Shown: positions 1 to 11,460, numbered from the stretch's first letter. The stretch: DNA of 64,000 bases from Bacillus pseudomycoides (GCF_002551005.1 NZ_NVOY01000009.1:27958-91957); one strand, 5' to 3'. Made by a program: numbers and translations. The notes: a model not told the origin generated them from the letters alone.

Positions 1-2227
1 ACATTGCATCTTCTGGATTTATATAATGAACATTTCCTGTTGCAACAACAGGCTTATCTAACGTTTCACCTAACTTTACTAAGTTAGAAATAATTGTTTT
101 TAATTGACCTTCATCACGAACGAGCTCAAGCTCTACCAAATGTCGTAACACTACCGGAGGCATTACCTCAATGTAATCATAAAACTGAGCAATTTCCTCT
201 ACTTCTTCTGGTGCCTTTTGCATCATCGCTTCAAATACTTCACCTTTATCGCAAGCTGTACCGACTAAAATACCTTCGCGATACTTCTTTAATAAAGAAC
301 GTGGGATACGGGGTACACGGTAGAAATATTGAAGATGTGCGTAAGAAACAAGTTTATATAAATTTTTCAGCCCTTCATCCGACGTTGCAAGAAGCGTCAC
401 ATGACTTGGACGTCCACGTTTATACGCATCTCCTTGTCCCATACTGTCATTTAATTGATCGTGATATTCAAAGCCTTTTTCAATTACATTTTTCAGCATT
501 TTCACAAGTAAATATCCAGTTGCTTCTGTATCATAAATCGCACGGTGATGTTGTGTTAATTCGATATCAAGCTTTTTACATAACGTATTTAAACGATGGT
601 TTTTCATCTCTGGAAATAAGAAACGAGCCAACTCTAACGTATCAATAACTGGATTTTTCGTTTTTTCTAATCCACTTTTCTTAAATCCAACGTTTAAAAA
701 TCCCATATCAAAGCTGGCATTATGAGCGACAAGTGTATGATTCCCAATCCACTGTTCAAACTTTTTAAATACTTCTTCTACTTCTGGTGCATCCGTTAGC
801 ATATCATCTGTAATACCAGTTAATTCAATGATTGTTGCTGATAACGGTTGATGTGGATTTGCAAAGGATTCAAAACGATCAATAATCTCTCCGCCCTTTA
901 TTTTCACAGCAGCAAGTTCAATAACTGTATCATATACAGCTGATAATCCTGTTGTCTCAACATCAAATACAACATATGTTTCGTCTGCAAGTAATCGATG
1001 TTCCTCATTATAGGCAATTGGCACACCGTCATTCACAAGGTTCGCTTCTACACCAAAAATCACTTTAATTCCAGCTTTTTTTCCAGCAGAATACGCTTCA
1101 GGAAAAGCTTGTGCAACAGCATGATCTGTCACAGCTACCGCTTCATGTCCCCATTTTGCCGCTTGACTCACAAGTGTAGATGCAGATGTTACAGCATCCA
1201 TTTGACTCATCGGCGTATGCATATGCAGCTCTACCCTTTTTTCTCCTTCAGGCGCTTTATCTTTACGAGATGGTCCTGTTATTTCATTAATATCGTTTGC
1301 AATCATGACTAAATCCCGAACAAAAGTATCATTTTGAACAGATCCGCGTGCTTTCACCCACATTCCTTTTTTCAATGATTGTAAGAGTGGAATATCTTCT
1401 TTATCACGTGAAAACATTTTAATCATAATGGAATCGGTGTAATCAGTTATCTTTAATGTCAATAACGTACGTCCGCTACGAAGTTCTTTTGTTTCCACAT
1501 GGAAGACATAACCTTGAACAGTTTTTCTTCTTTCTTCATCTTGAATTTCACGAAGTGGTGTAATCTCCTCATCAGGCTTAATGAGATAACCGAGTACAAT
1601 CGGCCCTTCGTGTACAACATCACTTTCTTCCGCTTGTTTCTTGGCCATTTCTTCCATGGCTTGTATCACACGCTGACGATCCTCTTGCTGTGTTTGTTCA
1701 CGAAACTTTTGAACTTCCTCATCATTTTGTTTTATATTTGTTTCTAACTGAAAACGAGGAAATCCAAAAACCTCATATTGGTCTCCGACTGGCTTCGCAA
1801 GATTTTTCTTTAGCGCAGTAGATTCTAAATCATTATTCACATCAAGTAACAACTTCACTCCGGTTACATGCGGAAGTTGCTTTTTTAAATACGCAAACAT
1901 AGGCGAGAAAGTAATTCGCTCTGTACAGAGCGGCCAATACGCCTTGACCTCTTCTTCCGTAAATTGCTTATTCTCTGTTTCTAGTGAAAATGACGTTTTT
2001 GCAATATGAGAAAATGACTGCTTAAGCTGTGTTTCAAGCAATTCATATAATTCTGTTGGTAAAATACGTGGTACTTGTAAATCAAAATGCCAACTCTTAT
2101 TTGCTTTATCAACAACTAACCTTTGAATGCCGCCATCTTGTAAATATTGATTGATAAGGTCTTCAGGCATTTGTAACTGTTGGAGCAAAATTTGAAATCG
2201 CTCTTGTTGTTCGTTTGTTAATGACAT
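1..2227 (-). CDS. polC: DNA polymerase III alpha subunit PolC, N-terminal part (cut by window edge)
   Basis: The minus-strand frame is open from an ATG at 2227 to the window edge, about 742 codons, with no stop, so the C-terminal polymerase core lies outside. PolC is the replicative, Gram-positive-specific DNA polymerase that carries its own 3'-5' exonuclease. Visible parts in order are an N-terminal domain, an OB-fold region (around residues 235-320), the start of the PHP domain (VELHMHTPMSQMDAV) and the inserted DEDDh exonuclease, recognised by FDVETTGLS (around residue 425), LVAHNASFDMGFL and HRAIYDTEATG. The exonuclease inside the PHP domain separates PolC from DnaE. An SD-like GGAGG lies just upstream of the ATG. 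It follows proS, as in B. subtilis, with a hairpin between them. Identification is firm; only the length is incomplete. Confidence 0.96.
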   Translation of the reverse strand, partial: MSLTNEQQERFQILLQQLQMPEDLINQYLQDGGIQRLVVDKANKSWHFDLQVPRILPTELYELLETQLKQSFSHIAKTSFSLETENKQFTEEEVKAYWPLCTERITFSPMFAYLKKQLPHVTGVKLLLDVNNDLESTALKKNLAKPVGDQYEVFGFPRFQLETNIKQNDEEVQKFREQTQQEDRQRVIQAMEEMAKKQAEESDVVHEGPIVLGYLIKPDEEITPLREIQDEERRKTVQGYVFHVETKELRSGRTLLTLKITDYTDSIMIKMFSRDKEDIPLLQSLKKGMWVKARGSVQNDTFVRDLVMIANDINEITGPSRKDKAPEGEKRVELHMHTPMSQMDAVTSASTLVSQAAKWGHEAVAVTDHAVAQAFPEAYSAGKKAGIKVIFGVEANLVNDGVPIAYNEEHRLLADETYVVFDVETTGLSAVYDTVIELAAVKIKGGEIIDRFESFANPHQPLSATIIELTGITDDMLTDAPEVEEVFKKFEQWIGNHTLVAHNASFDMGFLNVGFKKSGLEKTKNPVIDTLELARFLFPEMKNHRLNTLCKKLDIELTQHHRAIYDTEATGYLLVKMLKNVIEKGFEYHDQLNDSMGQGDAYKRGRPSHVTLLATSDEGLKNLYKLVSYAHLQYFYRVPRIPRSLLKKYREGILVGTACDKGEVFEAMMQKAPEEVEEIAQFYDYIEVMPPVVLRHLVELELVRDEGQLKTIISNLVKLGETLDKPVVATGNVHYINPEDAM

Positions 2228-2278
2228 AAGCAACCTCCTTCCATCTGCTATTATAAATTGAAACGTTCCACAAAGAAA

Positions 2279-2310
2279 GAGAAGGTACCTCATCACGAGG
2301 TACCTCTTCT
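2279..2310 (-). terminator. Hairpin after proS
   Basis: A nearly perfect stem has arms around GAGGTACCTC and a 5-base loop. It overlaps the proS stop codon and is followed on the minus strand by a pyrimidine-rich tract (TTCTCTTTC) rather than a clean U run. It probably terminates or attenuates transcription between proS and polC. Confidence 0.65.
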
Positions 2311-4007
2311 TATTTTAAAATATTTGCAATGTATGTGTGAAGTTCTTCGACTTTCACTTCTGCAGATTCATTTGTTGCACGTACTTTTACTTCAACAATA
2401 CCTTCATCCGCTTTTTTACCAACTGTTACTCGAACTGGAAGACCGAATAAATCTGCATCAGCAAATTTTACACCGGCACGCTCTGCACGGTCATCTAATA
2501 ACACTTCATATCCTTGCTCTTTTAATGAACTGTATATATTTTCGCCCACTTCACGCTGTGCATCAGATTTCATATTTACTGGAATCACGTGTACATGGAA
2601 TGGTGCAACTGCTTTTGGCCATACTAAACCATTCTCATCATTAAATTGCTCAGCAATTGCCGCAACTGTACGAGATACACCAATTCCGTAGCAGCCCATA
2701 ATGATCGGCTGTGTCTTACCGTTTTCATCTAAGAATGTTGCATTCATTGATTCACTATAACGAGTACCAAGCTTAAATACATGTCCCACTTCAATACCAC
2801 GAGCAAAACGAATTGTACCCTCGCCGTCTGGAGAAAGGTCTCCTTCTTGGATAAAACGTAAATCTGTATATTGGCTTACTTTAAAGTCACGTTCCGGATT
2901 AACATCCACATAATGGAAACCTTCTTCATTTGTTCCGCAGCATCCATTTACGATAGCTTGCACTGCATGATCAGCAATGATTTCTACTTCTGTTACGCCA
3001 ATTGGACCTAAAGAACCGACTTCACAGTTTAACAACTCTTTTACTTCTTCATGCGTTGCAAGTTCAACAACAGAAGCACCGTATAAGTTTTTCAACTTCA
3101 CATCGTTTACTTCATGATCGCCGCGAACGAGTACAACGATAAACTTCTCGTCTACTTTAAAGACCATAGACTTAATACAATTTGTTGCTTCAATATTTAA
3201 GAATGCACATACTTCTTCAATTGCTTTTTGATCTGGCGTTGCTACTTTTTCAAGCGCTTTTTCTACTTCACTGCTCTTTTCATAAGAAGCAATAACAGGT
3301 GCCATCTCAATATTTGCAGCATAGTCAGATGTATCAGAATATGCGATTGTATCTTCCCCTACATCTGATAATACCATAAATTCATGTGTATCTTTTCCGC
3401 CCATCGCTCCAGAATCAGCGATAACAGCACGGAAATTTAAACCGCAACGTGTGAAAATATTAGAGTACGCTTGAAACAGACGGTTATATACTTCGTCTAA
3501 ACTCTCTTGCGTTGCGTGGAAAGAATATGCATCCTTCATTAAAAATTCTCTTCCGCGCAACAAACCAAAACGAGGTCTTTGCTCATCACGGAATTTTGTT
3601 TGAATTTGATAAAGTGTCAAAGGTAATTTCTTATATGACTTAATTTCGTCGCGTACAAGATCAGTAATTACCTCTTCATGCGTTGCTCCTAAAGCAAATT
3701 CACGATTATTACGATCATTCATACGCATTAATTCTGAACCATATGAATACCAGCGTCCAGATTCTTGCCATAATTCAGCTGCTTGAAGGGCTGGCATTAA
3801 CAATTCTACAGCACCAGCTTTCTCCATTTCTTCACGAACAATACGTTCTACTTTATGCAACACTTTCAGACCAAGCGGTAAAAAACTATATATGCCTGAA
3901 GCATTTTGACGCATAAATCCTGCGCGTAATAGAAGCTGATGACTTTTAATTTCCGCATCAGCTGGCACTTCACGCAGTGTAGGACTAAATATCATACTTT
4001 GTTTCAT
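2310..4007 (-). CDS. proS: Prolyl-tRNA synthetase (bacterial type, with editing domain)
   Basis: A class II aminoacyl-tRNA synthetase that charges tRNA-Pro in the cytoplasm. It has 565 residues, the usual length for the bacterial form with an inserted editing domain. Class II signatures are LGATHEEV (106-113) and the motif-2 region around [19 protein letters not shown] (137-155). The YbaK-like cis-editing insert occupies roughly 220-400. Motif 3, GCYGIGVSR, is around residue 440, followed by the anticodon-binding domain. The gene starts 15 bases after the rseP stop, so it is likely co-transcribed with rseP and dxr. No T-box leader is visible in front of it, and the short spacing leaves no room for one. 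Confidence 0.97.
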   Translation of the reverse strand: MKQSMIFSPTLREVPADAEIKSHQLLLRAGFMRQNASGIYSFLPLGLKVLHKVERIVREEMEKAGAVELLMPALQAAELWQESGRWYSYGSELMRMNDRNNREFALGATHEEVITDLVRDEIKSYKKLPLTLYQIQTKFRDEQRPRFGLLRGREFLMKDAYSFHATQESLDEVYNRLFQAYSNIFTRCGLNFRAVIADSGAMGGKDTHEFMVLSDVGEDTIAYSDTSDYAANIEMAPVIASYEKSSEVEKALEKVATPDQKAIEEVCAFLNIEATNCIKSMVFKVDEKFIVVLVRGDHEVNDVKLKNLYGASVVELATHEEVKELLNCEVGSLGPIGVTEVEIIADHAVQAIVNGCCGTNEEGFHYVDVNPERDFKVSQYTDLRFIQEGDLSPDGEGTIRFARGIEVGHVFKLGTRYSESMNATFLDENGKTQPIIMGCYGIGVSRTVAAIAEQFNDENGLVWPKAVAPFHVHVIPVNMKSDAQREVGENIYSSLKEQGYEVLLDDRAERAGVKFADADLFGLPVRVTVGKKADEGIVEVKVRATNESAEVKVEELHTYIANILK

Positions 4008-4022
4008 TCTATAGCACCTCTT

Positions 4023-5279
4023 TTATAAGAAAAACTTCCGTATATCATTCCATGTTACCACTAACATCAGTAACATTAATAAAGCAAAACCAATAAAGTG
4101 AACCATTCCTTCTTTTTGACGGTCAATCGGCTTCCCGCGGAGCGCTTCAATTAAGAAGAAGAACAGACGCCCTCCATCAAGTGCAGGAACAGGTAATAAA
4201 TTAAACAAACCAAGATTTATACTTAAAACAGCTGCTAAGCTCATCACACGAATCGTACCATATTCTACAACTTGGTCTGTTAAATTATAAATCCCTACTG
4301 GACCAGATAAATCGTTAATAGAAAAATGTCCTGTAACGAGCTGAATAAGTGAGACAAATATAAGCTTTGTCCATCTGTATGTTTCTTCAAACCCCGATTT
4401 GATTGAACCTAAGACTGATTTCTCAACTGGTGATTGTACACCCAGTCTACCAACTGTAACGTCGCCTTCTTTTTCAGCAGCTGGAGTAACTTCAATTACT
4501 ACTTTTTTACCATCACGTGTTACATCCATTGTAATTTCTTTTCCTGGATTTTCACGGACAATACTCGTAACATCTTTCCAACTATTTGTCGGCTTCTTAT
4601 TAATCGACGTAATGATATCATCTTCGTGTAAGCCTGTTTTCTCTGCCACACTACCAGATACGACTTTTCCAATCATCGGTTTATCTACTGGAATCCCCTG
4701 TACAAAACCAATAATTACAAAGATAACAAAGGCAAGCACAAAGTTCATAGCAGGACCAGCAACAATGGCAAGCGCTCGCTGTCCTAGTGTTTTTGAACCA
4801 AATTGCCGGTTAAACGGCGCAATTTGTGTCTCTTCTCCTGCGGAAACACAGCGAGCTTTCTCATGTACTCGAAATGTTTGTAACTCTTCCTCGTACTCTT
4901 CATAGCCAGATATAGTCAGCTTATGTTCCAAGTCAGCTTGTTCTACTTCAACGACACGAATATTTGGATATTTTTCACGATTATCCAAAACAATTTTCGT
5001 AACCTCTTCTTTTTCATTTAGAACAAGACCCACTTTTGTCCCAGGTTTTAGTTCAACTGTTTCTGGATCCTCTCCAGCCATTCGTACATAGCCGCCAAGC
5101 GGAAGTAAACGAATTGTATAAACTGTTTCATTTTTTTCAAACGAGTACAATTTTGGACCAAAACCGATGGCAAATTCACGACACAAAATGCCAGCACGTT
5201 TGGCAAAGTACAAATGTCCAAGTTCATGGAAAAATACAAGTGCACCGAAAATTAAAATAAAGGCAATCGCTGTATTCAA
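4023..5279 (-). CDS. rseP: Site-2 intramembrane metalloprotease RseP/RasP
   Basis: A membrane zinc protease that cleaves anti-sigma factors and remnant signal peptides within the bilayer. The sequence shows HELGH at residues 18-22 inside the first membrane segment, which is the zinc-binding HExxH. A central PDZ domain spans about 195-275. The second catalytic motif NLLPVPALDG supplies Asp368 in a late transmembrane segment, and a C-terminal hydrophobic segment follows. The length, 418 residues, is that of the Bacillus RasP family. In B. subtilis RasP degrades RsiW and FtsL. It lies between dxr (18-base gap) and proS, the conserved Bacillus order. The ATG at 5279 places the first membrane helix at the N-terminus, as expected. 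Confidence 0.96.
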   Translation of the reverse strand: MNTAIAFILIFGALVFFHELGHLYFAKRAGILCREFAIGFGPKLYSFEKNETVYTIRLLPLGGYVRMAGEDPETVELKPGTKVGLVLNEKEEVTKIVLDNREKYPNIRVVEVEQADLEHKLTISGYEEYEEELQTFRVHEKARCVSAGEETQIAPFNRQFGSKTLGQRALAIVAGPAMNFVLAFVIFVIIGFVQGIPVDKPMIGKVVSGSVAEKTGLHEDDIITSINKKPTNSWKDVTSIVRENPGKEITMDVTRDGKKVVIEVTPAAEKEGDVTVGRLGVQSPVEKSVLGSIKSGFEETYRWTKLIFVSLIQLVTGHFSINDLSGPVGIYNLTDQVVEYGTIRVMSLAAVLSINLGLFNLLPVPALDGGRLFFFLIEALRGKPIDRQKEGMVHFIGFALLMLLMLVVTWNDIRKFFL

Positions 5280-5297
5280 TTCTCATAACCACCTTTG

Positions 5298-6440
5298 CTA
5301 AATTTGTTCCATCACAAACCGTCTTGTGGCAGCATCAATTTCCTGAATTTCTTCTAAGCTTGGACGCGCAACGACATTGTGATGGTGCATTGCTTTTTCA
5401 ATGAGTTCTTCCACTGTTAAGAAACTGATTTTCTTTTGCAGAAAAGCTTCTACAGCAGCCTCATTAGCTGCATTCATCACAGTTGGCATACTTCCTCCCA
5501 TTTTTCCAGCTTCATATGCATATTGAAGACAGCGGAAACGCTCCATATCCATTGTTTGAAAATGTAACGTCCCAATTTCCCATAAATTCAGCTGTTTAGC
5601 GTTTGGAAGTGAAAAACGATCAGGGTAAGTAAGTGCATATTGAATTGGAACACGCATATCAGGTGTACCAAGCTGCGCCATTACACTGCGATCTTCAAAC
5701 TCAACCATAGAGTGAATGATACTTTCTTTATGTAATACAACATCGATTTGCTCATAAGGAATATTAAAAAGCCAATGCGCTTCAATAACCTCTAATCCCT
5801 TATTCATCATTGTAGCAGAATCAATAGTAATTTTCGAACCCATAGACCAGTTTGGATGACGAAGTGCATCTTCCACTGTTACATGTTTAAGCTCATCCCT
5901 CGTTTTATCTCGGAAACTTCCACCTGATGCCGTTAAAATCAATCTAGAAATGCGCTTCTCATTTTCCCCATTCAAACATTGAAAAATAGCAGAATGTTCA
6001 CTATCTACCGGAAGCAAAGGTACGTTATGTTTCTTTGCAGCTTCCATAACTAAATGTCCTGCTGTTACTAATGTTTCTTTATTTGCAATTGCAATCGTTT
6101 TTTTCGCTTCAATTGCTCGTAATGTCGGTAATAATCCGACACTCCCAACAACGGCGTTTACAACTATTTCTGCATCTGGATGAAGTGCAACTGCAAGCAG
6201 CCCTTCATCTCCATATACAACTTTCGTATTTCCACAAACCGTCTGTAATTTCAAAGCATCTTCTTTCTGCCTTACAGAAACAATCTCAGGAGAAAATTCT
6301 TGAATCATCTGCTGAGCAAAATCAATATTTCTTCCAACAGAAAAAGCAACGAGACGGAATTTGTCTTGGTGCGTGCGCAATACATCTAATGTTTGCGTTC
6401 CAATCGATCCGCTTGCACCTAATAAACTAATGGTTTTCAT
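5298..6440 (-). CDS. dxr: 1-deoxy-D-xylulose-5-phosphate reductoisomerase
   Basis: The enzyme converts DXP to MEP with NADPH, the first committed step of the non-mevalonate isoprenoid pathway, and is the target of fosmidomycin. The NADPH-binding GASGSIG is at residues 8-14. The metal and substrate site is [11 protein letters not shown], with Asp146, Ser147, Glu148 and His149. The open frame extends to 6509, but I chose the internal ATG at 6440, giving 380 residues, because it puts the Rossmann motif at the normal distance from the start and follows GGGGAG. Starting upstream would also overlap the 3' end of cdsA. It sits in the uppS-cdsA-dxr lipid-carrier cluster, supplying precursors for the undecaprenyl chain made by UppS. 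Confidence 0.96.
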   Translation of the reverse strand: MKTISLLGASGSIGTQTLDVLRTHQDKFRLVAFSVGRNIDFAQQMIQEFSPEIVSVRQKEDALKLQTVCGNTKVVYGDEGLLAVALHPDAEIVVNAVVGSVGLLPTLRAIEAKKTIAIANKETLVTAGHLVMEAAKKHNVPLLPVDSEHSAIFQCLNGENEKRISRLILTASGGSFRDKTRDELKHVTVEDALRHPNWSMGSKITIDSATMMNKGLEVIEAHWLFNIPYEQIDVVLHKESIIHSMVEFEDRSVMAQLGTPDMRVPIQYALTYPDRFSLPNAKQLNLWEIGTLHFQTMDMERFRCLQYAYEAGKMGGSMPTVMNAANEAAVEAFLQKKISFLTVEELIEKAMHHHNVVARPSLEEIQEIDAATRRFVMEQI

Positions 6441-6460
6441 TGCTTCTACTCCCCGTTCAT

Positions 6461-7258
6461 TCATGAAATGAAATGTAAGAAATGTAATAGCGGTAATACA
6501 AATAGCCAACTATCAGTGCGATCGAGAATACCGCCATGTCCTGGCAAAATCGTACCCGAATCTTTCACACCGTAATGACGTTTAAAGGCTGACTCTACTA
6601 AGTCTCCAATTTGGCCAAATACCGATATTGCAATTGTAACTGCAATAAGGACAGCTATATTGGAATGAACCGGTAAAAACGCATTATACACAAGCGCAAC
6701 AACAATTCCACATAAAATGCCGCCGATAGAACCTTCTATCGTTTTATTTGGACTAATCTCCGGCCAAAGCTTTCGTTTCCCGATAGCTTTTCCGATAAAA
6801 TAAGCGCCGGAATCCGTTGCCCAAATTACAAACAGCGCATAAAATACGTACTGAATTCCTGCAATACGTGTTTCATTTAAATAAAAGAAACCCATTGCGA
6901 CATACGTTGTTGCCATTAATAAAAATGCAGCATTGTCAAAAGTAAATGTATTCTTAGAGAGGACCGTATATGATAAAAGTAATAAGACAATTACAAATGT
7001 AATTACTTCTTTTGATAAACCTATTGTTTCAAATACGTCCGTTACATTACTTGGAACTAAACTAACCCATAACAATATTGCTGCTAAAATTGTTGGTACA
7101 GATATAATCGTTAGTTTATTCATTCGAATTAATTCATATAATCCAACAGAAGCTAATGCATACACTAAAATTGTAAAAGGCACGCCACCGTAAAATACGA
7201 TGGGGATGAATAGCGCGGCAGCAATCACTCCAGTAATTATTCTCTGTTTCACTACCAA
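6461..7258 (-). CDS. cdsA: Phosphatidate cytidylyltransferase (CDP-diglyceride synthase)
   Basis: An integral membrane enzyme that makes CDP-diacylglycerol from CTP and phosphatidic acid, the branch point for membrane phospholipids. The protein has 265 residues and many hydrophobic segments. The family signature near the C-terminus is [14 protein letters not shown], preceded by a conserved region containing [12 protein letters not shown]. It lies 11 bases downstream of uppS and 20 bases upstream of dxr, within one operon of lipid and cell-wall carrier genes. PlsX and the FapR regulon of the same phospholipid pathway are about 30 kb away in this window. Confidence 0.95.
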   Translation of the reverse strand: MVVKQRIITGVIAAALFIPIVFYGGVPFTILVYALASVGLYELIRMNKLTIISVPTILAAILLWVSLVPSNVTDVFETIGLSKEVITFVIVLLLLSYTVLSKNTFTFDNAAFLLMATTYVAMGFFYLNETRIAGIQYVFYALFVIWATDSGAYFIGKAIGKRKLWPEISPNKTIEGSIGGILCGIVVALVYNAFLPVHSNIAVLIAVTIAISVFGQIGDLVESAFKRHYGVKDSGTILPGHGGILDRTDSWLFVLPLLHFLHFIS

Positions 7259-7269
7259 ACCCTCTCTTT

Positions 7270-8046
7270 CTACACGCCTCCAAATCTGCGACCTCTATTT
7301 TGGAAGTCAGTAATAGACTGTAATAAATGTTCCTCTGTAAAATCTGGCCAAAATACATCGGTAAAACAAAACTCTGTATAAGCAATTTGCCATAACATAA
7401 AATTACTTATACGAAGCTCACCGCTTGTCCGGATTAGCAAATCAGGATCAGGCAATGTTCTTGTCATTAAATACGAAGAAATCGTTTCTTCTGTTATGTC
7501 TTCAGAACGAAGTTTTCCTTCCTCACTATCCTTCACTATATTTTGTACAGCAGACACAATTTCATCACGACTTCCATAGTTTAACGCAAAATTTAAAATT
7601 AACCCCGTGTTATCTTTTGTATCTTCAATTGCTTTATCCATCGCTCTTCGCGTATGAGTTGGAAGGCGATCCTTTTGTCCTATCACACGTACTTGTACAT
7701 TTTCTTCAACAAGCTCTGGTAAAAATGTACCTAGAAACTCTTCAGGAAGTTTCATTAAATAATCCACTTCTAATTTTGGTCTTTTCCAGTTCTCTGTAGA
7801 GAAGGCATAAAGAGTCAACACTTTGACACCGAGCTTACTGGCAAACTTCGTAATTTTCTTTACGACTTGCATCCCTTCATGATGACCTGCAATTCGAGGC
7901 ATCGCTCTTCTTTTCGCCCATCTTCCATTGCCATCCATAATGATTGCAATATGTGCTGGAATTTCTCCTTTTTTTGCTTCTTCTACGAGATGATCAAACG
8001 ACGCAATCTTATTGCCTTTAAAAAAAGGAAGTTTTCTAAACATCAT
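7270..8046 (-). CDS. uppS: Undecaprenyl diphosphate synthase (cis-prenyltransferase)
   Basis: It condenses isopentenyl diphosphate units in cis onto farnesyl diphosphate to make C55-PP, the lipid carrier for peptidoglycan and teichoic acid. The catalytic signature MDGNGRWAKRR begins at residue 37, with Asp38 as the magnesium-binding residue. The C-terminal RTSGELRISNFMLWQ region holds the basic residues that bind IPP. The length, 258 residues, is normal. Two adjacent ATG codons (8046 and 8043) both follow GGAGGG, so the exact start is uncertain by one residue. It follows frr after a strong hairpin, so it may also be transcribed from elsewhere. Confidence 0.96.
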   Translation of the reverse strand: MMFRKLPFFKGNKIASFDHLVEEAKKGEIPAHIAIIMDGNGRWAKRRAMPRIAGHHEGMQVVKKITKFASKLGVKVLTLYAFSTENWKRPKLEVDYLMKLPEEFLGTFLPELVEENVQVRVIGQKDRLPTHTRRAMDKAIEDTKDNTGLILNFALNYGSRDEIVSAVQNIVKDSEEGKLRSEDITEETISSYLMTRTLPDPDLLIRTSGELRISNFMLWQIAYTEFCFTDVFWPDFTEEHLLQSITDFQNRGRRFGGV

Positions 8047-8084
8047 TCAAACCCTCCAACGAGCAGACATATGCCTAAAAGTGT

Positions 8085-8110
8085 AAAAAGACCCCCTTAA
8101 GAAGAGGGTC
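8085..8110 (-). terminator. Intrinsic terminator after frr
   Basis: On the minus strand a stem GACCC-TCTT / AAGG-GGGTC with a short loop is followed by TTTTT. It lies between the frr stop and the uppS start and should reduce read-through from the rpsB-tsf-pyrH-frr group into uppS. Confidence 0.8.
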
Positions 8111-8131
8111 ATATTTGCGAAAGTTTCGCGA

Positions 8132-8689
8132 TTACACTTCCATAATTTCTTTTTCTTTGTTTTTTGTAACATCGTCAACTTTTACTATATACTTATCTGT
8201 TTCTTTTTGGATATCTTCTGTATACCCTCTTAAGTCATCTTCTGTAATATCGCCGTTCTTCTCAAGTTTTTTTAGATCATCATTTGCATCGCGGCGAACG
8301 TTACGAACAGCTACTTTTGCATCTTCAGAATATTTCTTCACAACTTTAACAAGTTCACGACGACGTTCTTCTGTTAACGCAGGGAATGCGATACGAATAA
8401 CAGAACCATCATTAGATGGATTTAAACCTAAATCAGCTTTTAAGATCGCCTTCTCAATATCACCGATAGATGTTTTATCATACGGTTGAATAACTAGTAA
8501 ACGCGCTTCTGGAACTGTGATATTTGCTAATTGTACAACTGGCGTTGGTGCACCGTAGTAATCTACTTGTACTTTATCTAATACAGAAGCACTCGCACGA
8601 CCTGCACGAACTGTTGAAAGTTCACGAGAATATGCTGCAACTGCTTTTTCCATTTTTTCTTTTGCATTATTCATTACTTGTTGTGCCAT
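8132..8689 (-). CDS. frr: Ribosome recycling factor
   Basis: RRF splits the post-termination ribosome together with EF-G and IF3. The protein has 185 residues, the canonical size, and the helical-bundle head sequence ([17 protein letters not shown]) starts at the ATG. Conserved features include [11 protein letters not shown] near residue 25 and [21 protein letters not shown] in the middle, typical of the family. It begins one base after the pyrH stop codon, so translation is probably coupled. The neighbours are the translation genes rpsB and tsf and the UMP kinase pyrH, an order conserved across most bacteria. Confidence 0.97.
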   Translation of the reverse strand: MAQQVMNNAKEKMEKAVAAYSRELSTVRAGRASASVLDKVQVDYYGAPTPVVQLANITVPEARLLVIQPYDKTSIGDIEKAILKADLGLNPSNDGSVIRIAFPALTEERRRELVKVVKKYSEDAKVAVRNVRRDANDDLKKLEKNGDITEDDLRGYTEDIQKETDKYIVKVDDVTKNKEKEIMEV

Positions 8690-8690
8690 T

Positions 8691-9413
8691 TTATTTCCCC
8701 CTTACAATTGTTCCGATATTTTCGCCGAGAACGGCACGCTTAATATTTCCTTCTTCCATAATTGAGAATACAATTAGTGGAATGTCATTGTCCATACATA
8801 AAGAAGAAGCTGTAGAATCCATTACACCTAAACCTTCTTTTAAGACATCTAAATATGTAAGTGACTCATATTTTGTTGCTGTTTCATCAACAGTTGGATC
8901 TGCACTATATACGCCATCTACATTATTTTTTGCCATTAAAATAACATCTGCCTCAATCTCAGCTGCGCGTAATGCCGCTGTTGTATCAGTAGAGAAGTAA
9001 GGGTTACCTGTACCTGCTGCAAAAATTACAACACGCTTCTTCTCTAAGTGACGATTTGCTTTACGACGAATGTAAGGTTCTGCTACTTGGCGCATTTCAA
9101 TAGAAGTTTGCACACGAGTTTGCACTCCTAAATTTTCCAAACTATCTTGAAGAGCTAAGGAATTCATTACTGTTGCTAACATGCCCATGTAGTCTGCTGT
9201 TGCACGATCCATTCCCATCTCGCTCCCGATTTTTCCACGCCAAATGTTACCGCCACCAACAACGACTGCAACTTCTACATCAAGCTCAGCAATTTCTTTT
9301 ACTTGCTGTGCAACAGATTTTATAACAGATGGGTTAATTCCAAACCCTTTATCTCCAGCTAAAGCTTCACCGCTTAGCTTTAATACAACACGATCATATT
9401 TTGGCTTACTCAT
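8691..9413 (-). CDS. pyrH: Uridylate kinase (UMP kinase)
   Basis: It phosphorylates UMP to UDP in pyrimidine nucleotide synthesis. It belongs to the amino-acid-kinase fold family, not the adenylate-kinase fold. The sequence begins with [11 protein letters not shown], followed by [11 protein letters not shown], the phosphate-binding glycine-rich loop. Further on are [11 protein letters not shown] and the conserved [10 protein letters not shown] segment. The length is 240 residues. The start is supported by GGAGGT just upstream. A terminator-like hairpin separates it from tsf, while frr follows with a one-base gap. Confidence 0.97.
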   Translation of the reverse strand: MSKPKYDRVVLKLSGEALAGDKGFGINPSVIKSVAQQVKEIAELDVEVAVVVGGGNIWRGKIGSEMGMDRATADYMGMLATVMNSLALQDSLENLGVQTRVQTSIEMRQVAEPYIRRKANRHLEKKRVVIFAAGTGNPYFSTDTTAALRAAEIEADVILMAKNNVDGVYSADPTVDETATKYESLTYLDVLKEGLGVMDSTASSLCMDNDIPLIVFSIMEEGNIKRAVLGENIGTIVRGK

Positions 9414-9444
9414 AATGAACCTCCAGTACTTGCATCTTTATTTT

Positions 9445-9468
9445 AAAAAAGGGAACACAATGTGTCCC
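9445..9468 (-). terminator. Terminator between tsf and pyrH
   Basis: On the minus strand GGGACACA-TTG-TGTTCCC forms a compact stem-loop followed immediately by TTTTTT. It lies 10 bases past the tsf stop and 30 bases before pyrH, so it fits partial termination inside a larger operon. Confidence 0.8.
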
Positions 9469-9478
9469 CCAATCTTTA

Positions 9479-10366
9479 TTAGTTGTTACCTTTTACTTGG
9501 TTCATTACTTCTTCAGCAAAGTTGTCTTCGCGTTTTTCGATACCTTCACCAACAGCGTAGCGAACGAATCCTTTTAATGTTCCGCCTTTAGACTCAACGA
9601 ACTGACGAACTTTCATATCAGGGTTTTTAACGAATGCTTGGTCAAGTAAGCAAATCTCTTCGAAGAATTTGCCAAGACGACCTTCAACCATTTTCGCAAC
9701 GATTTTTTCTGGCTTTCCTTCGTTTAAAGCTTGTTGTGTTAATACTTGACGCTCATGCTCAACTTCTTCAGCTGTTACAGCATCGCGGTCGATGTATTTA
9801 GGATTAACTGCTGCAATGTGCATTGCTACATCTTTAGCAGCTGCTTCATCTGTAGAACCTTCAAGAACTGTTAATACACCAATGCGTCCACCCATGTGTA
9901 GGTAAGCACCGAATGCATCTGCATCAGTTTTTGATACGATTTCGAAACGACGAAGTGTAAGTTTTTCACCAATTTTAGCGATTGCTTCGTTGATGTGCTC
10001 TTCTACTGTTTTGCCGTTTGAAATTGTTTGAGCCATAGCTTCTTCAATGTTAGTAGGTTTATTAGCTAATAAGTGAGCAGCTAATTCTTTAATTAATGTT
10101 TGGAAACCTTCGTTTTTCGCAACGAAATCAGTTTCAGAGTTTAATTCTAAGATTAAAGCGTCGTTACCGTTTGCTTCAATGTAAGTTAAACCTTCAGCAG
10201 CAATGCGGTCTGCTTTTTTCGCAGCTTTCGCAATACCTTTCTCACGTAGGAAGTCAATTGCTTTCTCCATGTCACCGTTAGTTTCTGTTAGCGCTTTTTT
10301 GCAATCCATCATACCTGCGCCAGTTTTTTCACGAAGTTCTTTTACCATTTGTGCAGTAATTGCCAT
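9479..10366 (-). CDS. tsf: Elongation factor Ts
   Basis: EF-Ts is the guanine-nucleotide exchange factor that recycles EF-Tu. The UBA-like N-terminal domain begins [26 protein letters not shown], given here in parts: the family hallmark [16 protein letters not shown] spans residues 11-26. The EF-Tu contact motif TDFVAKN is at 79-85. The ATG at 10366 is chosen over an in-frame ATG at 10375 because AGGAGG lies 9 bases before it and abuts the upstream one. This gives 295 residues. It follows rpsB across a 70-base gap that holds an attenuator-like hairpin. Confidence 0.96.
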   Translation of the reverse strand: MAITAQMVKELREKTGAGMMDCKKALTETNGDMEKAIDFLREKGIAKAAKKADRIAAEGLTYIEANGNDALILELNSETDFVAKNEGFQTLIKELAAHLLANKPTNIEEAMAQTISNGKTVEEHINEAIAKIGEKLTLRRFEIVSKTDADAFGAYLHMGGRIGVLTVLEGSTDEAAAKDVAMHIAAVNPKYIDRDAVTAEEVEHERQVLTQQALNEGKPEKIVAKMVEGRLGKFFEEICLLDQAFVKNPDMKVRQFVESKGGTLKGFVRYAVGEGIEKREDNFAEEVMNQVKGNN

Positions 10367-10396
10367 GCTTTTCATCCTCCTAAAATATGTATATAC

Positions 10397-10437
10397 CTTA
10401 AAAAAGGTGATAAAAGGCCTACCCCCTTATCACCTTT
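10397..10437 (-). terminator. Attenuator-like hairpin between rpsB and tsf
   Basis: A perfect 11-bp stem (AAAGGTGATAA paired with TTATCACCTTT) encloses a 13-base loop and is followed on the minus strand by a short U run. It sits directly after the rpsB stop. It could set a lower level of tsf mRNA relative to rpsB, although the two proteins are both abundant. Confidence 0.75.
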
Positions 10438-10446
10438 CTAAATTTG

Positions 10447-11265
<819 letters not shown>

Positions 11266-11271
11266 CTGACA

Positions 11272-11300
11272 ACTATATCACAACAAAATATCACAATCAA
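11272..11300 (-). promoter_or_regulatory. Predicted sigma-A promoter of rpsB
   Basis: On the minus strand the -35 box TTGATT (11295-11300) and the extended -10 box TGATATAGT (hexamer 11272-11277) are separated by 17 bases. An additional TTGACA lies another 17 bases upstream (11318-11323). From here to the codY terminator (11330-11460) I see only AT-rich sequence without a coding signal. Confidence 0.65.
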
Positions 11301-11460
11301 GTCGAAAATACATACATTGTCAAACTTTCTTTTTCGTTCCTCTATTTTATTACTGAATGTTATACGCACTCTTTACAGTATTACCATTTCTCATTATTTT
11401 TAAGCTGTTTCATAATACAGTGAAACTTGCAATAGCAAACTCTTATTTTCTGTTAATAAC

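Noticed and set aside
94-648. Plus-strand open frame opposite polC
   Set aside because: It lies wholly inside the polC exonuclease/PHP coding region on the other strand, has no ribosome-binding site, and no recognisable domain.
3990-4022. T-box riboswitch in front of proS
   Set aside because: Only 15 bases separate rseP and proS, so a T-box leader cannot fit; some bacilli have one for proS.
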